From Tetrahymena thermophila SB210 (lineage: Eukaryota > Ciliophora > Oligohymenophorea > Hymenostomatida > Tetrahymenidae), in NCBI RefSeq assembly GCF_000189635.1, contig NW_002476387.1, forward strand, positions 124,001 to 188,000: a DNA stretch of 64,000 nt. Direction: 5' to 3'. The notes under the pieces are model-generated. The model saw only the letters and a program-made list of their open reading frames with translations. It was not told the origin of the DNA and made no database searches. Of the stretch, positions 1 through 13,600 are shown in pieces. Numbering within the stretch: position 1 is the stretch's first letter; each line of letters begins with the position of its first letter. Position numbers and translations under genes: made by a program.

Positions 1-97
1 TGAAAGCATCATGATAACCACTGCATGAAATTTCTCCTAGTATAGGATGTTCAATAGTCTTGTCTGGTCTGAAAGTGTTATAAAAATTTAGTAACAT
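1..97 (-). CDS. possible 5' end of a gene running off the left edge
   Basis: On the minus strand an ATG at 97 opens a frame of about 32 codons that reaches the window edge without TGA. The peptide begins MLLNFYNTFRPDKTIEHPIL and has mixed composition with Cys, His, Pro and Gly, unlike the Asn/Ile/Lys-only translations of neighbouring spacer. Base composition is less AT-rich than the following 1.5 kb, which supports coding. The frame is also open upstream of the ATG, so this could be an internal exon rather than the true start. No family is recognised from so short a piece. Confidence 0.35.
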   Translation of the reverse strand, partial: MLLNFYNTFRPDKTIEHPILGEISCSGYHDAF

Positions 98-1603
98 AGC
101 TATGTGATTGCGTGAATTTTTAATTTGTAAATTAAGAAATATTATATATAATTAGAATCTATTTTCTGGAAATATCCTTTTAAATTTATTAATGGTTATT
201 TACATAGTATCTTAAGATATAATTTAGGTATTTTGCAAAAAAAAAAAAATGTGTATCAGTTTTCCAATTAAAATATACAGAATACTTTTTTATACAAAAC
301 TTTTTGATTGTTTATAAATTTATTTTAAAATGATTTTTAATCAAATTATTTATTCACTAAAAAAAAGATAATCAATAATAAATTTATTATTGTTCACTTA
401 TATCAATTAATTATGTTTAATTTTAACAAAATAGAATTTATATATTTTGAATTTTAAAGCAATAAACTAAATTATTTTAAGACTATTTTTGATGGACTAT
501 GTAAAAAATTAAATGAAGTATTCACATTACTTATTATTAATAAATTAAATATTAAATATTTTACATAAATTAATTCTAAAAGTAATAAAGCTGATTTATT
601 TGATGATAAAAATCTTTATTAAACTTATAAAATTGTTTCAATAATAAATCAACTATTAATCTGATGTCTGATTTGCTTTTTTTTTTAGTTTTAAAACTAA
701 AATATTTAATTAGATGATATTTTTTAGCTTTTCTAGTGCTTATATTAGATTTAAATTTATCGGTATTTTAAATAATTACAAATAGAGTTTTACGTTTTAT
801 TTGATAAAGGTAATTAGTAATATATCTATCTTATTCTAAAGATAGATGCATATAACTAATATAGTGCTTTTAGAATACTGAAACATTTTTAAAAAATAAC
901 TATGAAGATTTATGGTAAGATTTTATATTGCATTTAAATAAATAATAAAATCAAAGAGTCATTTATATTTAAAGAAAAAATTCATCAATAATTAATTAAA
1001 AGAATCTAGTCAACAAAGTATAAGTAAGTATTATTTTGAAGAATAAGAAAAAGAAGTAGTTTTAAAAATAGAAAGTCAAATATATTAATACTACATTCAT
1101 TCATTAATACATACATTCATTCTTGACTTTGATAATTAATCAAAATAATTTTTATGTAAAATCAAGAGGATTTATACTAGCAAAAGCAATAGCTTATTTA
1201 GCGCTTATATAGGAATAGTAGCTAAAATAGTCTTTCAAATCCTCTCCCTGGTTTGGTAAATATTTTATTAGTTCTCTTCATTTCATATCTAAGCAATTAG
1301 ATGCTAAAATATTAAAGCATAAAAAAATGAAACAGCTTTCAATTTAGGAGACCTACTTCTACTTTTGTAGAATTTAGATTTTAATAAGCATAAGATATAT
1401 TAATTAGAATATGATTCTTTTTTAGGGGATTTTTATTATCAACATTTATCAAAAAAAAAACTATTTTTTTAGCAAGTTTTGGTTGAGTTATTCATGTTTA
1501 TTTTTAAATAAAAAAGAGATTACCTTAAGGAAAGAGCGGAAGTCAAAGAACTTAGAGAAATGAAAGTACAATAATAGGGCAGGGAAAGTCTTTAAATACA
1601 ACA
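98..1603. other. AT-rich intergenic region, likely divergent promoter
   Basis: About 1.5 kb without a convincing gene, lying between a possible minus-strand gene at the left edge and the dynein heavy chain. A slightly GC-richer island at about 1150-1260 holds a long inverted repeat (listed separately). A short perfect hairpin (ttctac-tttt-gtagaa) lies near 1359-1374. Nothing else is recognised. Confidence 0.6.
1165..1245. other. 9-bp inverted repeat enclosing about 63 nt
   Basis: AGAGGATTT at 1165-1173 is the exact reverse complement of AAATCCTCT at 1237-1245. The enclosed segment is less AT-rich than its surroundings. The span of about 81 nt resembles a small structured RNA, but no consistent tRNA T-arm, snoRNA C/D box or U6-like motif was found. 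It may be chance or a regulatory hairpin upstream of the dynein gene. Confidence 0.25.
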
Positions 1604-4600
1604 ATGGCAAATAGGTATATGCTATAGGAATCTGAATTGGTACCAAAGATTGTGAAATATAACAAATTGCCACCACTTCAAGACACTTCTAGTTTACCTG
1701 TGATATTTAATAAGGGTAAAATATTGGTTAATTCAACCAAAAACTATGGATCATAGAGCTCTCTACTTATTGGAAATATACTAAGCACTCACAATTAGCA
1801 AAATTCAAACATAATTAATTTCAATCAGTCATCTGTGATTGATTAGTCTTCTATAAATATTTTAACTAATCCATTTCCTCACAATCGCTCAGTCAAACAT
1901 CTTGATCAAATTAATAGATCACAATTATCTATAAATGCTCAAAGGATTTTAGATGATGTTAATTTAACTAAAGATTCTATCCCACAATAAGATCAAAAAT
2001 TAAAGGAACAAGAAGCATAGAAAAATAAAAAAACTCATTTCAGAATTAAAAAGGGATAAAAACAAAAAAAGAATAAAGATGATGATGGTTCTAAGATGTA
2101 AGATTATTTAACTCCTATGGATTTTATACATCTAATTCGAACTGATCCTGAAATGGCTGACGAATTTTGCTACTTAAATAAGAATTCTAATCCTTATGAT
2201 TTTAAGATAGTAGAGTTCGATGCTCGTAATCCAAAAGAATATATGACTATTTCTGCAAGAGTAAATCATTATATTTAATAAAATCATAAATGCACACAAA
2301 TAAAATACTGATTCAAGATCAATATTGATATCAATTGATTATTTTAAGCACAATTAAATAATTTTCAAATACCTAGCTGATTTTATATTTAGGAAAAATA
2401 TTTGTAATTACAAGCAAGCAGTCAAGAAATTAATTAAATCAAAAAGCGTTTCATTCACAAAAATAATAAATAAATTAATATATAAATAAAGCTACGTTAT
2501 TTTAAAATTAATTTTTATTTTATTAGAGAATTTTTATCAAATTGTTTGAATAACATTTTAAAAAATTATATTTTAGGGAATAACTCATTTTATAGACGAC
2601 TAAGCTGAATTTAAAACTATCGAAGAATGGGAAAGAGAATCGAAAATGTTCCACTAACTACTCGAAATAGAGTTCTTTAAGCAATATAAGAAATGGAAAA
2701 ATTTCTCATTATGGAAAAAGCTTATGAGAAGAAATATGATGAGAGAATGCTCACATGTTTTAAGCCAGTAATTGTTTTCTGTTGACAGAAATCTTTAACC
2801 TGCTCTACTTGAAATTAGAGGCTTGTGTCTTATGAGCTAGGAATTCAGATACATGGAAATGAATATCAATCAACCATTAAAATATGAAGAATTTAAAAAA
2901 ACATAGGAAAGTTATAGAGTTACAGCTACAGATTATAAGTTAGATAAGTTAGAAAACGGTATTAAAGAATTAGTTATGAGCAACTGTAAAAGAAGTTTAT
3001 AAGCATTCAAAGAGGAAAATCGTATTCCATCAAATGATGCAAACGATACTGATGAGCTTAAAGAAAAGGCTCCTTTGTTGGTAGGTGATGAGACAGGAAA
3101 AGAAATGCCATACACTTAAGAAGCAACCATCCGCACACATTATAAAAGACTTAATAAATTTGTACGTCTCGTTGATTATTTAATAGTTGATTCAAAGATT
3201 TAAATGATAAACAATTCCACTTCTTCGATTGTTAGACGTAAGATAATAAATAGTTAAAATGCTTTTATTTATTTTTTATTGAAAAACAGATATTGAAGAT
3301 TTAAATGATAGTATAGGAGATAAATACCAATCTGTAAATAGCATGATTATGGTGGAAGCCTCTAACATAGGACCTGAGTTAGTGTTTACCCCAAACAGAG
3401 ATATTTTAAGAAAAATGTTTGAAGAAATAATTAGCAAAAGTGTATAAAGAATATGCAACAAGCATAAAATGCTTGTAAATGTACAAGAACTTAGAGATTA
3501 TATTAGGATTGAAGATTCAGAAGATAGAAATGGTGAAGATAGTATAGATTTATATCAGATAGTACATAACGATGGCTTGTATAAGCAAAGTCAAGTAGAC
3601 ATAATAAATGTATTAAAAATTAATTTAACTATTTAACTAAATATCTTATTAAAATTATAAACTAATTAAAGGTTTTAAATAAATCTTTTGATTTCGTTGA
3701 AGAATACTCTAAGATTCTTATTCCATTTATTTAGATATACATCACCAATAGCAATATTAATTGGAATTAAGTAGAATAAATGGAAAATGAATTCTTTAAA
3801 AAAATGATTGAATAATTCCGTGAAGAGGATAACAGATTTTAGTCAATAGAACCTAATAAAGAGCTTGGTTTAATCTTTTTCGATAACATTCATCTCAAAG
3901 ATAAAATCAAAAATATTTCTATCAATTGCTTGACAGAATTGACCAAAATGATGCCAGATCTGCTTTTTAAAAAGGCTAAAAACTTTTATACAAAGTTGCA
4001 TGCATTCAATTAAAAGATTGCCCTTGCACCAGTCAATGTAGAATAGTTTGTTTAGTATAATGAATATATCTCCGAAATTAGCAATAATCTTGAAGAAATG
4101 ACTTCAGAAAATGCAGAAATTACAGAATTATTATTTTTAATAGAAGAATATAAAATTAAATTACCTGAATCCTATAAAGCAAAAGTCAAAGAAGCTTCTC
4201 AACAAATTTAAACTCTCAGAACAAAAATAAGTGATGCATAAGCTTCTGCAGATTAAAATTCTAAAAAATTCTAAAAATAACTGGATTAAATGATTCCAGG
4301 AATCAAGGAAGATGTAAAAGAGCTCGAAGAATAGCTCATTAAAGTTGATTATGCTAAAGTAGAAGCAAATATAAACTAAACATGTGGCCAAATACAAGAA
4401 GTAAATTTGAAAAAAAATAATTTTTGTTAAATATTTTTGATAAAATAAAGATCAGTAACAGATTGGCAGAAATCGTTAAGCAATCTAAGAAAATTAACGA
4501 TTTCTAAATTGCTATGTAATTGGAATTAACTATATTTGAGAAACTAGACATATTCGTTAGAGAATTTGGTATGATAGAAAAATTATGGATGAGCAGAAAG

Positions 4601-7600
4601 GAGTGGAAGAGAGAATACGATAGATGGGATATTTAGCCATTTTTCGAAATAGATATAGAAGATGTCAGTAATAAGGTTGAAAAACTAGGAAAAGCTGCTA
4701 ATCACTGTGCAAAAGAAATGGAAACTAATGAAGTTGCTCGTGTTTTTAAAAATTAAGTTGAAGAATTTAGAAATGTCTTATCCCTATTACAATCCCTCAG
4801 AGACCCAGCTTTGTAAGAAAAGTGGGATGATGTAAGGAGCTTAATAAAGGAAAATAGAGCATGGGAAAAGGAGCCATTCCATGACATAAAAGATTCTATG
4901 TACACTCTAGGATGGATTAATAAACATAATTTAGTTGAATATAAAGATAAAGTAGCTGAAATTGCATTAAAGGCTGCCAAGGAAGCTGAATTAAATAAGA
5001 TGTATAAGGGAGTTGAAGCATTCTGGACTATGAGTTAATTGACAGTCAATAGCTATAAAGACAGATAAGATGCTTCTATTTTGGGAAATAACGATGATTT
5101 AATTGCTAAATTGGATGATGCTCTGTTAACTGTAAATAACATATTAGCTTCAAGATTCGTTGAATCAATTGCTACTAAAGTTGAAGCTAAACAAAAAAGT
5201 TTAAGGTATATTATTTATTAATTTAATTATTTTTAAAAATATTATTTCTATTAGATAATTTTAAGAATTAATGGATGAGTGGATGATGCACTAAAGAAAT
5301 TGGCTTTATTTAGAGCCTATTCTTACTTCTCCTTATGCTGTTAAGACAATGGCAAAAGAAGTAAAAAGTTTTAATAACGCTGATGCCTAGTGGAAAAGAA
5401 TCATGAAAGCAGCAAGAGATAATCCTTAGCTAAGAAGATTCAATGATGAATTAATCAAGACAACACTTACAACTTTAAGAAATAACAATGCTGCTTTTGA
5501 AATTATACAAAAAGCTTTAGATGAACTGCTTGAGAAAAAGAGAGAAATCTTCTAAAGATTCTTCTTCTTATCAAATGATGAATTATTGGAAATTTTAAGT
5601 TAAGCTAAAAATATCAAGTCGGTCATTCCTCACTTACGTAAATGTTTTGAAAATATTGTCAAGTTAGAGTTCGACCATTTGGACACTGCAGTGTAAATAT
5701 TTATAAAACCATTTAAAATAATAAAATCCTTTTTTTTTATATCTTATTTTTAGTGGAATGATATCTGCTGAAGGTGAAAAGGTTGTCTTAAAAGGTTACT
5801 AAGCAAGAGGTGAAGAAGTTGAAAACTGGTTTAAAGATTTGGAAGAAGCTATGAAAAATTCATTGAGATATGTGATGAGATCTGCTCTTCTTAAGTACGA
5901 TGATGAAGACACCCAAAGATCTCAATGGGTAATATCTTTCCCATCATAAGTCGTCCTTGCTCTTGATGCTATATATTGGACAAAAATCACAGAAGAAAAT
6001 TATTTAAGTCCAGAATCTGAAGGCGATTTATACGATTGGCTGGAAGGGTAGATGTGTAATAACTTCTAAAATTTTTAATTCTATCAATAAATAAATAATT
6101 ATTCTTTAAAATTATAAAAATAGCCTAATTAGAAGAATTAACTACTTTAATCCGTGGTGATCTAACTGAATTATAAAGAAAGACCCTATCAGCTTTAGCT
6201 GTATAAGATGTTCATTACAGAGATATCATAGAAGAGCTAGCTTAAGAAGGAGTCGAATCAACAACTGAATTCAAATGGCAGTAGTAACTAAGATTCTACA
6301 TTGAAGATGAATCTATTTGGTGCAAATAAGTAAATGCTAAACTTCCTTATGGCTATGAGTATCTTGGTGCTTCTCCAAGATTGGTTATTACTCCATTAAC
6401 AGATAGATGTTGGATGACTATAACTGGAGCTCTTGGTATCAAACTTGGAGCAGCTCCTGCTGGCCCAGCTGGAACTGGTAAAACAGAATCTTGCAAGGAT
6501 TTGGCAAAAGTAAGAAAAAAATTAATATTTAAAAAATCTTTCAATTTATTTTATGAATTAATTTTAGGCACTTGGTAAATATTGTATTGTTTTTAACTGC
6601 TCAGAGTAAATTAATGTAAAAATGATGGAAAAATTATTCATGGGTCTTTGCTACACAGGATCATGGACTTGTTTGGATGAATTTAACCGTATTGATATCG
6701 AAGTATTATCAGTTATAGCTCAATAAGTACTAACAATTAGAGAGGCTCATTTAAGATTATCGGCCTCTTCTGGAAACGATAGATAATTCAACTTCTTTGG
6801 AAAAATGGTAACTTTAGCTTTAACTGCTGACATGGGTATATTCACTACCATGAATCCAGGTTATGCTGGTAGAACAGAACTTCCTGATAACTTAAAAGTA
6901 CTCTTCAGACCTGTAGCTATGATGGTTCCTGATTATGCACTTATTGCAGAAATTATGTTATTTGCTGAAGGTTTTTCAAATGCAAAGGATTTATCACGTA
7001 AAATGACTAAACTATATACTCTAAGTTCTGAATAACTTTCATAGCAGGATCACTATGATTTTGGTATGAGAGCTGTAAAGAGTGTTTTGGTCATGGCTGG
7101 TGCATTGAAGAGAGCTGAGCCAAATATTTCTGAAGATATTGTTCTTATTAGAGCCATGAGAGATTCAAATGTGCCTAAATTCTTGAGTCATGATATTCCT
7201 CTATTTAATGCAATTGTTTAAGATTTATTCCCTGGATTAGATATTCCTCCTATCTAAAATAAATAATTGGAAGATGTCATTAGACAAAATATATCTGATG
7301 AAAACCGTAATTTATTTTTAAACTTAATTTAATCAATTAATTAATTAATATTTAATTTTTAAATTTTATATTAGTTGTGCCTTGTAATACATTCATAGAA
7401 AAAGTTTTGCAATTCCATGAAACTCTTAAAGTACGTTTTGGAGTTATGGTTGTAGGACCAACTATGGGAGGTAAATCTAAAGTTATAGATGTTTTGAGAT
7501 TGTCATACTGTGAGCTTAACAAAAGAATAAGAGGTGATAATGAAAAAACTGTTAATAACCATCCTGACTTTTAAAATATTTAAATGACTGTTCTCAATCC

Positions 7601-10600
7601 TAAGTCTATTTCTATGGAGGAATTATATGGAGACTTTGATCCTCTTTCATAAAGTTGGACTGATGGTTTGGCCTCAACAATCATGAGGTAATACGTATCT
7701 CTTGAATCAACTGACAAAAGATGGGTAATTTACTTTATGATCTTCATATATGTCATTAAGTTTTTTTCTTTTTAAAGGTAATTTTTGATGGCCCTGTCGA
7801 TGCTCTGTGGATTGAAAATATGAATACAGTGCTTGATGATTCAATGACACTCTGCTTATCAAATGGTGAGAGAATCAAACTTAAGCCATAATTAAGAATG
7901 CTCTTTGAAGTATAGGATCTCGCTGTTGCCAGTCCTGCCACAGTAAGTAGATGTGGTATGGTCTATATAGATCAAGATGTTGTTGGCTATGAAGCTATTG
8001 TAGAAAGTTACTTTTAGAAAGAAATATTCCCCCTTTTGAAGAAAGAATAGCACAAAGAATAACTGAAGAACAGTTTCAATATTAGTTTCAAAAAGATTCT
8101 AAATCATATGAAGAAGAAAAAGATTTAACAAACTATACCAACAGTTGAAGCTAACATTGCGATTTCAGTTTGTAGAAATATAAAACTTATATTAGAACTA
8201 GATTAAAAAGATAATCTTGAAAATGAAAACTCTAAGAAAGCTATTGATAAGTTACTTCTCTGGGCTATAGGCTGGGGTATTGGAGCAACTGTTTCTACAT
8301 TGAACATTAAAGAGTTCTAAGATGGTCTCTCAGAAGCATTCACTGCTGATATTTCTCCTCGTGGATCTCTATTTGAGTATTATTACACTATCGGTAAGGG
8401 AGAAGGAGATTTTATTGCTTGGTCAGAAATTATTCCTGAATTTTCATATTCCCCTGAAATGTCTTATTTCTAACTTGTGGTACCTACAACTGACACAGTT
8501 TGTTATTCATGGTTCTTAGATAAAAATATATAACTTTTGCATCCTATTTTCTTAACAGGTAAAAGTCATCAATTAATTAATTTATCTAATTTGAATTGTA
8601 TTTCTATATAGGTTTAACTGGTACAGGTAAGACTATTATCACATCTAGTACTCTTAACACTTTGAAAGATTAAAATTTAGTTGCTACTTGTGAACTTACT
8701 TTTTCAGCAAAAACTTCTTCCTTATCAACCTAAGGTTAAATTGAAAATAAGCTACAGACTCAAAGAAAAAATAAAAAGGTAATTTTAATGCCTCCTCCTG
8801 GACGTAAGCTTGTTGTATTCATAGATGATATTAACATGCCTTCTGTAGAAATATATGGAGCCTAACCTCCAATTGAATTATTGAGATAATTTATGGATTA
8901 CAAAGGCCTATATGATAGGAAAACTTTACAATGGAAGTAAATTGATTCAACTGTCTTAATTGCTGCTGCTGCACCTCCTGGAGGTGGTAGAAGTTCTCTC
9001 ACTGCAAGGTATAGTTTAAACAAATTTAATAGAATAAAATAATAACTTATTTTTGAAATTAGATTCACAAGACATTTTTCAATTATGACAGTACCAGATA
9101 GCTAAGCTGCTTCATTAACACACATTTTTAGTAGTATCTTCAATAACTTTTTGAGAGTGAAAAAATTCAGAAAGGAAATTACTGAGCTAGGAGAAAATGA
9201 AAGTGTAGTTAATGCTACTTTGAATATTTATAGATACATATCTGAAGAACTTTTACCTACACCTTCAAAGCAGCATTATGTTTTTAATTTAAGAGATGTG
9301 TCAAAAGTATTTTAAGGTCTTCTATTAGCAAAACCCCACATTATATTGAATGTAGATTCTCTTGTTAAATTGTGGATTCACGAAATGTCCAGAGTCTTCT
9401 GTGATAGATTGATTAACGAATAAGACAGAAACTGGTTTATGGATACAATTTAAAAATAACTTTTTATCAACTTTAAACTAGACTGGAAAAAAGTAAATAA
9501 AATCTTTTAGAGAAGCATTTAAATTAAAAATTTTTTTATTACATAAAAAAGGAGGATGTATTTAACGAGGTACCTCTTATTTTCTCTGATTTTTTGAAGC
9601 GTAATATCGAATTTGAAGACAGGGTTTATGAAGAAGCTAAGGATTTCTAAAGACTAACTAAGATTATTGAAGAATATATGAATGAAGATACTAAGCTGCA
9701 ATTAATTCTTTTCAAAGATGCTGTCGAGCATATGTCTAGAATAGCCAGAGTTCTTAGTTTACAGAGAGGACATTTCATGATTGTTGGTGTTGGTGGCTCA
9801 GGAAAGAAGAGTATCACAACTCTCGCATCAGCTCTTGCTGGGTGTGAGTTAGATAGTATTGAACCCAAAAAATAATATGGTAAAAAGGAATTCAAAGAGG
9901 ATTTACTTAGAATGATGAAGAAAGTAGGTATTGAAAATAAGGTAAATTTTTTTATTTATTATTGTGATTAATGAAAAATTAATTAATCTTGCGAAAATAA
10001 AAAAAGAGATTAACTTTCTTATTTGCAGACACTCAAATACTTTAAGAAGGATTTTTAGAGGATGTAAATAATTTGCTAAATAGTGGTGAAGTTCCTAATA
10101 TGCTTCAAAAAGATGAAGTTGAAGATATTATTTAGTAGTTATCTTAAGAAGCTAGGGAGCACAAGATTACAGACATATACTAGTATTTTGTAGAAAAAGT
10201 GAGAAGCTAAATGCATATTGTTTTGGCACTTTCTCCTGTAGGTAACGCCCTTAGAGTTCGTATGCGTATGTTCCCTTCTATTGTAAACTGCTGTACTATT
10301 GATTGGCTTAATCCCTGGCCTTAAGAAGCACTTATGACAGTGGCAAAGATGTTCTTGGAAAATTTAGAATTCGAAGGACTTACGAAAGAGAGAAAAGAAT
10401 AACTTTCAGAGTGTTGTGTGTTTGTACATTAATCTGTAGAAGAAATGACTGAAACCTACTTCAAAAATTTAAAGAGAAGAGTTTATATCACCCCTAAAAG
10501 TTATATCGATCTTATAGAAAGTTATAAATAATTAATTAAAATGAAATAAGATTAACTTGAGAGCTAAAAAAATAAACTTTCAAATGGTCTTTATAAATTA

Positions 10601-13600
10601 AAAGAAGCTAATGACACAATTGCCTCATTAAAAGAAAAACTTACTGAGTTGCAACCTGTTTTGTAAAAGAAAACAATTGAGCAGGATGAATTGATTAAAA
10701 AATTAGAAGTAGATAGGTAAAATAAGCGTTAATAAATTAAATTTTATTTATAAATAAATATTAACTAAATAAATAGCTATGAAGCAAATAAAGTTAGATC
10801 AGTTGTCAAGGAAGAAGAAGCATAAGTAAATGAAAAAGCTTCTGAAATCAGAGAAATGAAAGTTGAAGCAGATAAAGTTCTTTAGGCTGCTCTTCCTATG
10901 CTTTAAGCTGCCAATGAAGCACTAAATATTTTGGATAGAAAAGTTATTTCTGAAATTAAAGCTAATAATAACCCTAATGAGCTTGTTCTCTTTACACTTT
11001 AATGTGTTTGTTGTTTATTTGATGAAAAGTAAGATTGGGATAGCATTAAGAAGGTATTTATTCTTTTTTTGTATTTATAATATATCCTTCAACTCTTTTT
11101 TTTAATCAGCTTCTTGCAGATCCAAATTTGGTATCTCGTATGAAAAACTTAGATGTTTACAATATAAGTCCCAAAGTAGAAAAAAATATTAAGGCAAAAA
11201 TAGCAACAAATGAAAATTTCAACCCTCAAAAATTAGCAACTATCTAAGCAGCTGCAAAGGCTATTTGTGAATGGGTTATGTAATTCTTTTTGATTTAATT
11301 TTTAAACTTAAGTTTTTAATTATGAAATTTTATTTAAAAGTGCCGTTGCCAACTTTACAGATGTCAATAAATAAATTCAATCTAAAAAGAATGTTGTAGA
11401 TAAAATGAACTAAGAGTTAGATAAGGCTAACAAAGAACTTAGTGTAAAGCAAGCTGAATTACAAAAAGTAGAAGATAAAGTTGCTAAACTTGAAAAAGAA
11501 TACAACGATAACAAATTAGAAAAAGATAGATTAGACAAAGAAATTCAAACCACTGCAGATAGACTTGTTAGAGCTGAAGAACTTACTTAAGGTTTAGCAG
11601 ATGAATAAATTAGATGGAAAGAAACAGTGGGAACTTTAGGAGATCAAATTAAACTTTTAGTTGGAGATGTTTTCGTAGCAGGTGCCTCTGTGACTTATTA
11701 TGGACCTTTCCCTGGTACTTATAGAGAAGATTTAGTTAAATAGTGGCTCTAAAAATGTGAATAAATGGAGATACCCAAAAGTGAAAATTATGTTCTTGAA
11801 AACGTACTTGGAGATCCAGTCGAAGTAATTTTTCTCAAAAAAGGAATATTTTATTTAAATAATTTTTAAATTTAGATAAGAAATTGGAATGCAAAAGGAT
11901 TACCATCAGATAGCGTTTCTATTAATAACGGTATTTTAGTTCATTCATGCAGAAATTATCCTCTTTTAATAGATCCACAACTTTAAGCTTCTAAATGGAT
12001 TAAAAATTTGAATTCTGAATCTAACATGATGTGCACTAAAATGAGTGATGAAAAGCTTTTCTAGACCTTAGAAGTTTGTATAAGAATGGTATTTATTTTC
12101 ATTGATTAATTTGTGTTAAAGACAAAAATTGATTTTTTTATTTAATAGGGTTAACCATTGATGATAGAAGATATGGAAGATACTCTTGATACCATACTAG
12201 AGCCTCTTTTACTGAAATAGTTTACTATTAATAATAGAAGAAAAATGATAAAAGTTGGTGATGCAGATGTTGAATTTGATAATAATTTCAAGCTTTACAT
12301 TCAAACAAAGAGTCCTAATCCAAACTTTTTGCCAGAAATATTTATTAGAGTGACTGTAATCAATTTTACTGTTACTGAATTAGGTTTGGAGGAATAATTA
12401 TTAGGAGATGTTGTAAGGAAGGAAATGCCAGAAGTAGAATTAACCAAAAATGAGCTTATTATCTCTATTGCTCAAGGTAAAACTTAGTTAAAGAAAAATG
12501 AAGACAGAATTTTAGAATTACTGACTAGCTCTAAAGGTATGATTCTTGATGATGTTGAATTGATTGAAAATTTGAAGCTATCAAAGAAGACTTCAGAAAT
12601 TGTGAAAGAAAAGATTACTGAAGCTGAAGAGAAGAAAGTAGAAATAGAAGAAGCTCGTTCATAATACAAGCCTGTTGCTCAAAGAGGCTCTTATCTTTAC
12701 TTTGTTATTGCTGATTTAGCTTTGATTGATCCTATGTACTAATTCTCATTAGCCTATTTTAGCAGATTATTTAATTTGATTATTGAAAATTCAGAAAAGA
12801 GTCCAGAAATTACTCAAAGAGTTGAGATATTAATAAATTCAATAACACAAACTATTTTCTTAAATGTGTGTCGAGGCTTGTTCAACGATCACAAGCGTAT
12901 ATTCTCATTTTTAGTCTCTGCTACCATTTAGTAGAGAAGTGGAATCATCACTAAACAAGAGTGGAATCTCTTTTGTAGAGGTGCTCCAATACTCAAAGAA
13001 AAAGCTCCAGCAATTCCTCAGGGACTTTAAATCAACTAAAAAACATGGAATAGTATATTTAGTGCTTCTTAGGTAATTTCTAACTTTGGTACATGGTTCT
13101 AGAATTTAAAAGAACATTATAAAGAATGGGATGCATGGATTAATTGTGCTGAACCTTTTACTACTCCATTCCCTAAATAATTTAAGGGTGAAATTACACC
13201 ATTTTAACGCTTAATTCTTGTAAGACTTTTAAGAGAAGAGAAATCATTGTATGCTATGACTTACTATGTAGAATAGTCATTAGGGTCTAAATTTTCATCA
13301 AACAATGCAGCAATAATGGAAGAGGTAATAATTACTTAAAACATATTCAAATTATTTATATATTTATACTGATTTTGATTAATAAATAAATAATAGGTTT
13401 ACAAAGATACAGATTATAAAACACCTTTGATTTTCATTTTATCTTAGGGTGCTGATCCTCTATTAAATTTACTGAGATTCGCTAAGGATACGAAAATCTC
13501 TTCTGAAAAGTTAGTGGTAATATCTTTAGGTTAAGGCTAAGGACCAATAGCTCAAAAAGCTATCGAAAACGGTTTGAAAAATGGTGGATGGGTAATATTA

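Noticed and set aside
1165-1245. tRNA reading of the 81-nt hairpin island
   Set aside because: There is a TTCAAAT stretch resembling a T-loop, but no pairing T-stem, no D-arm and no plausible anticodon arm.
1488-1676. Short open frames of 60-100 codons on both strands across the window
   Set aside because: They end at TAA or TAG, which are glutamine codons here, or run antisense or out of frame to genes with clear family motifs. They are shadows, not genes.
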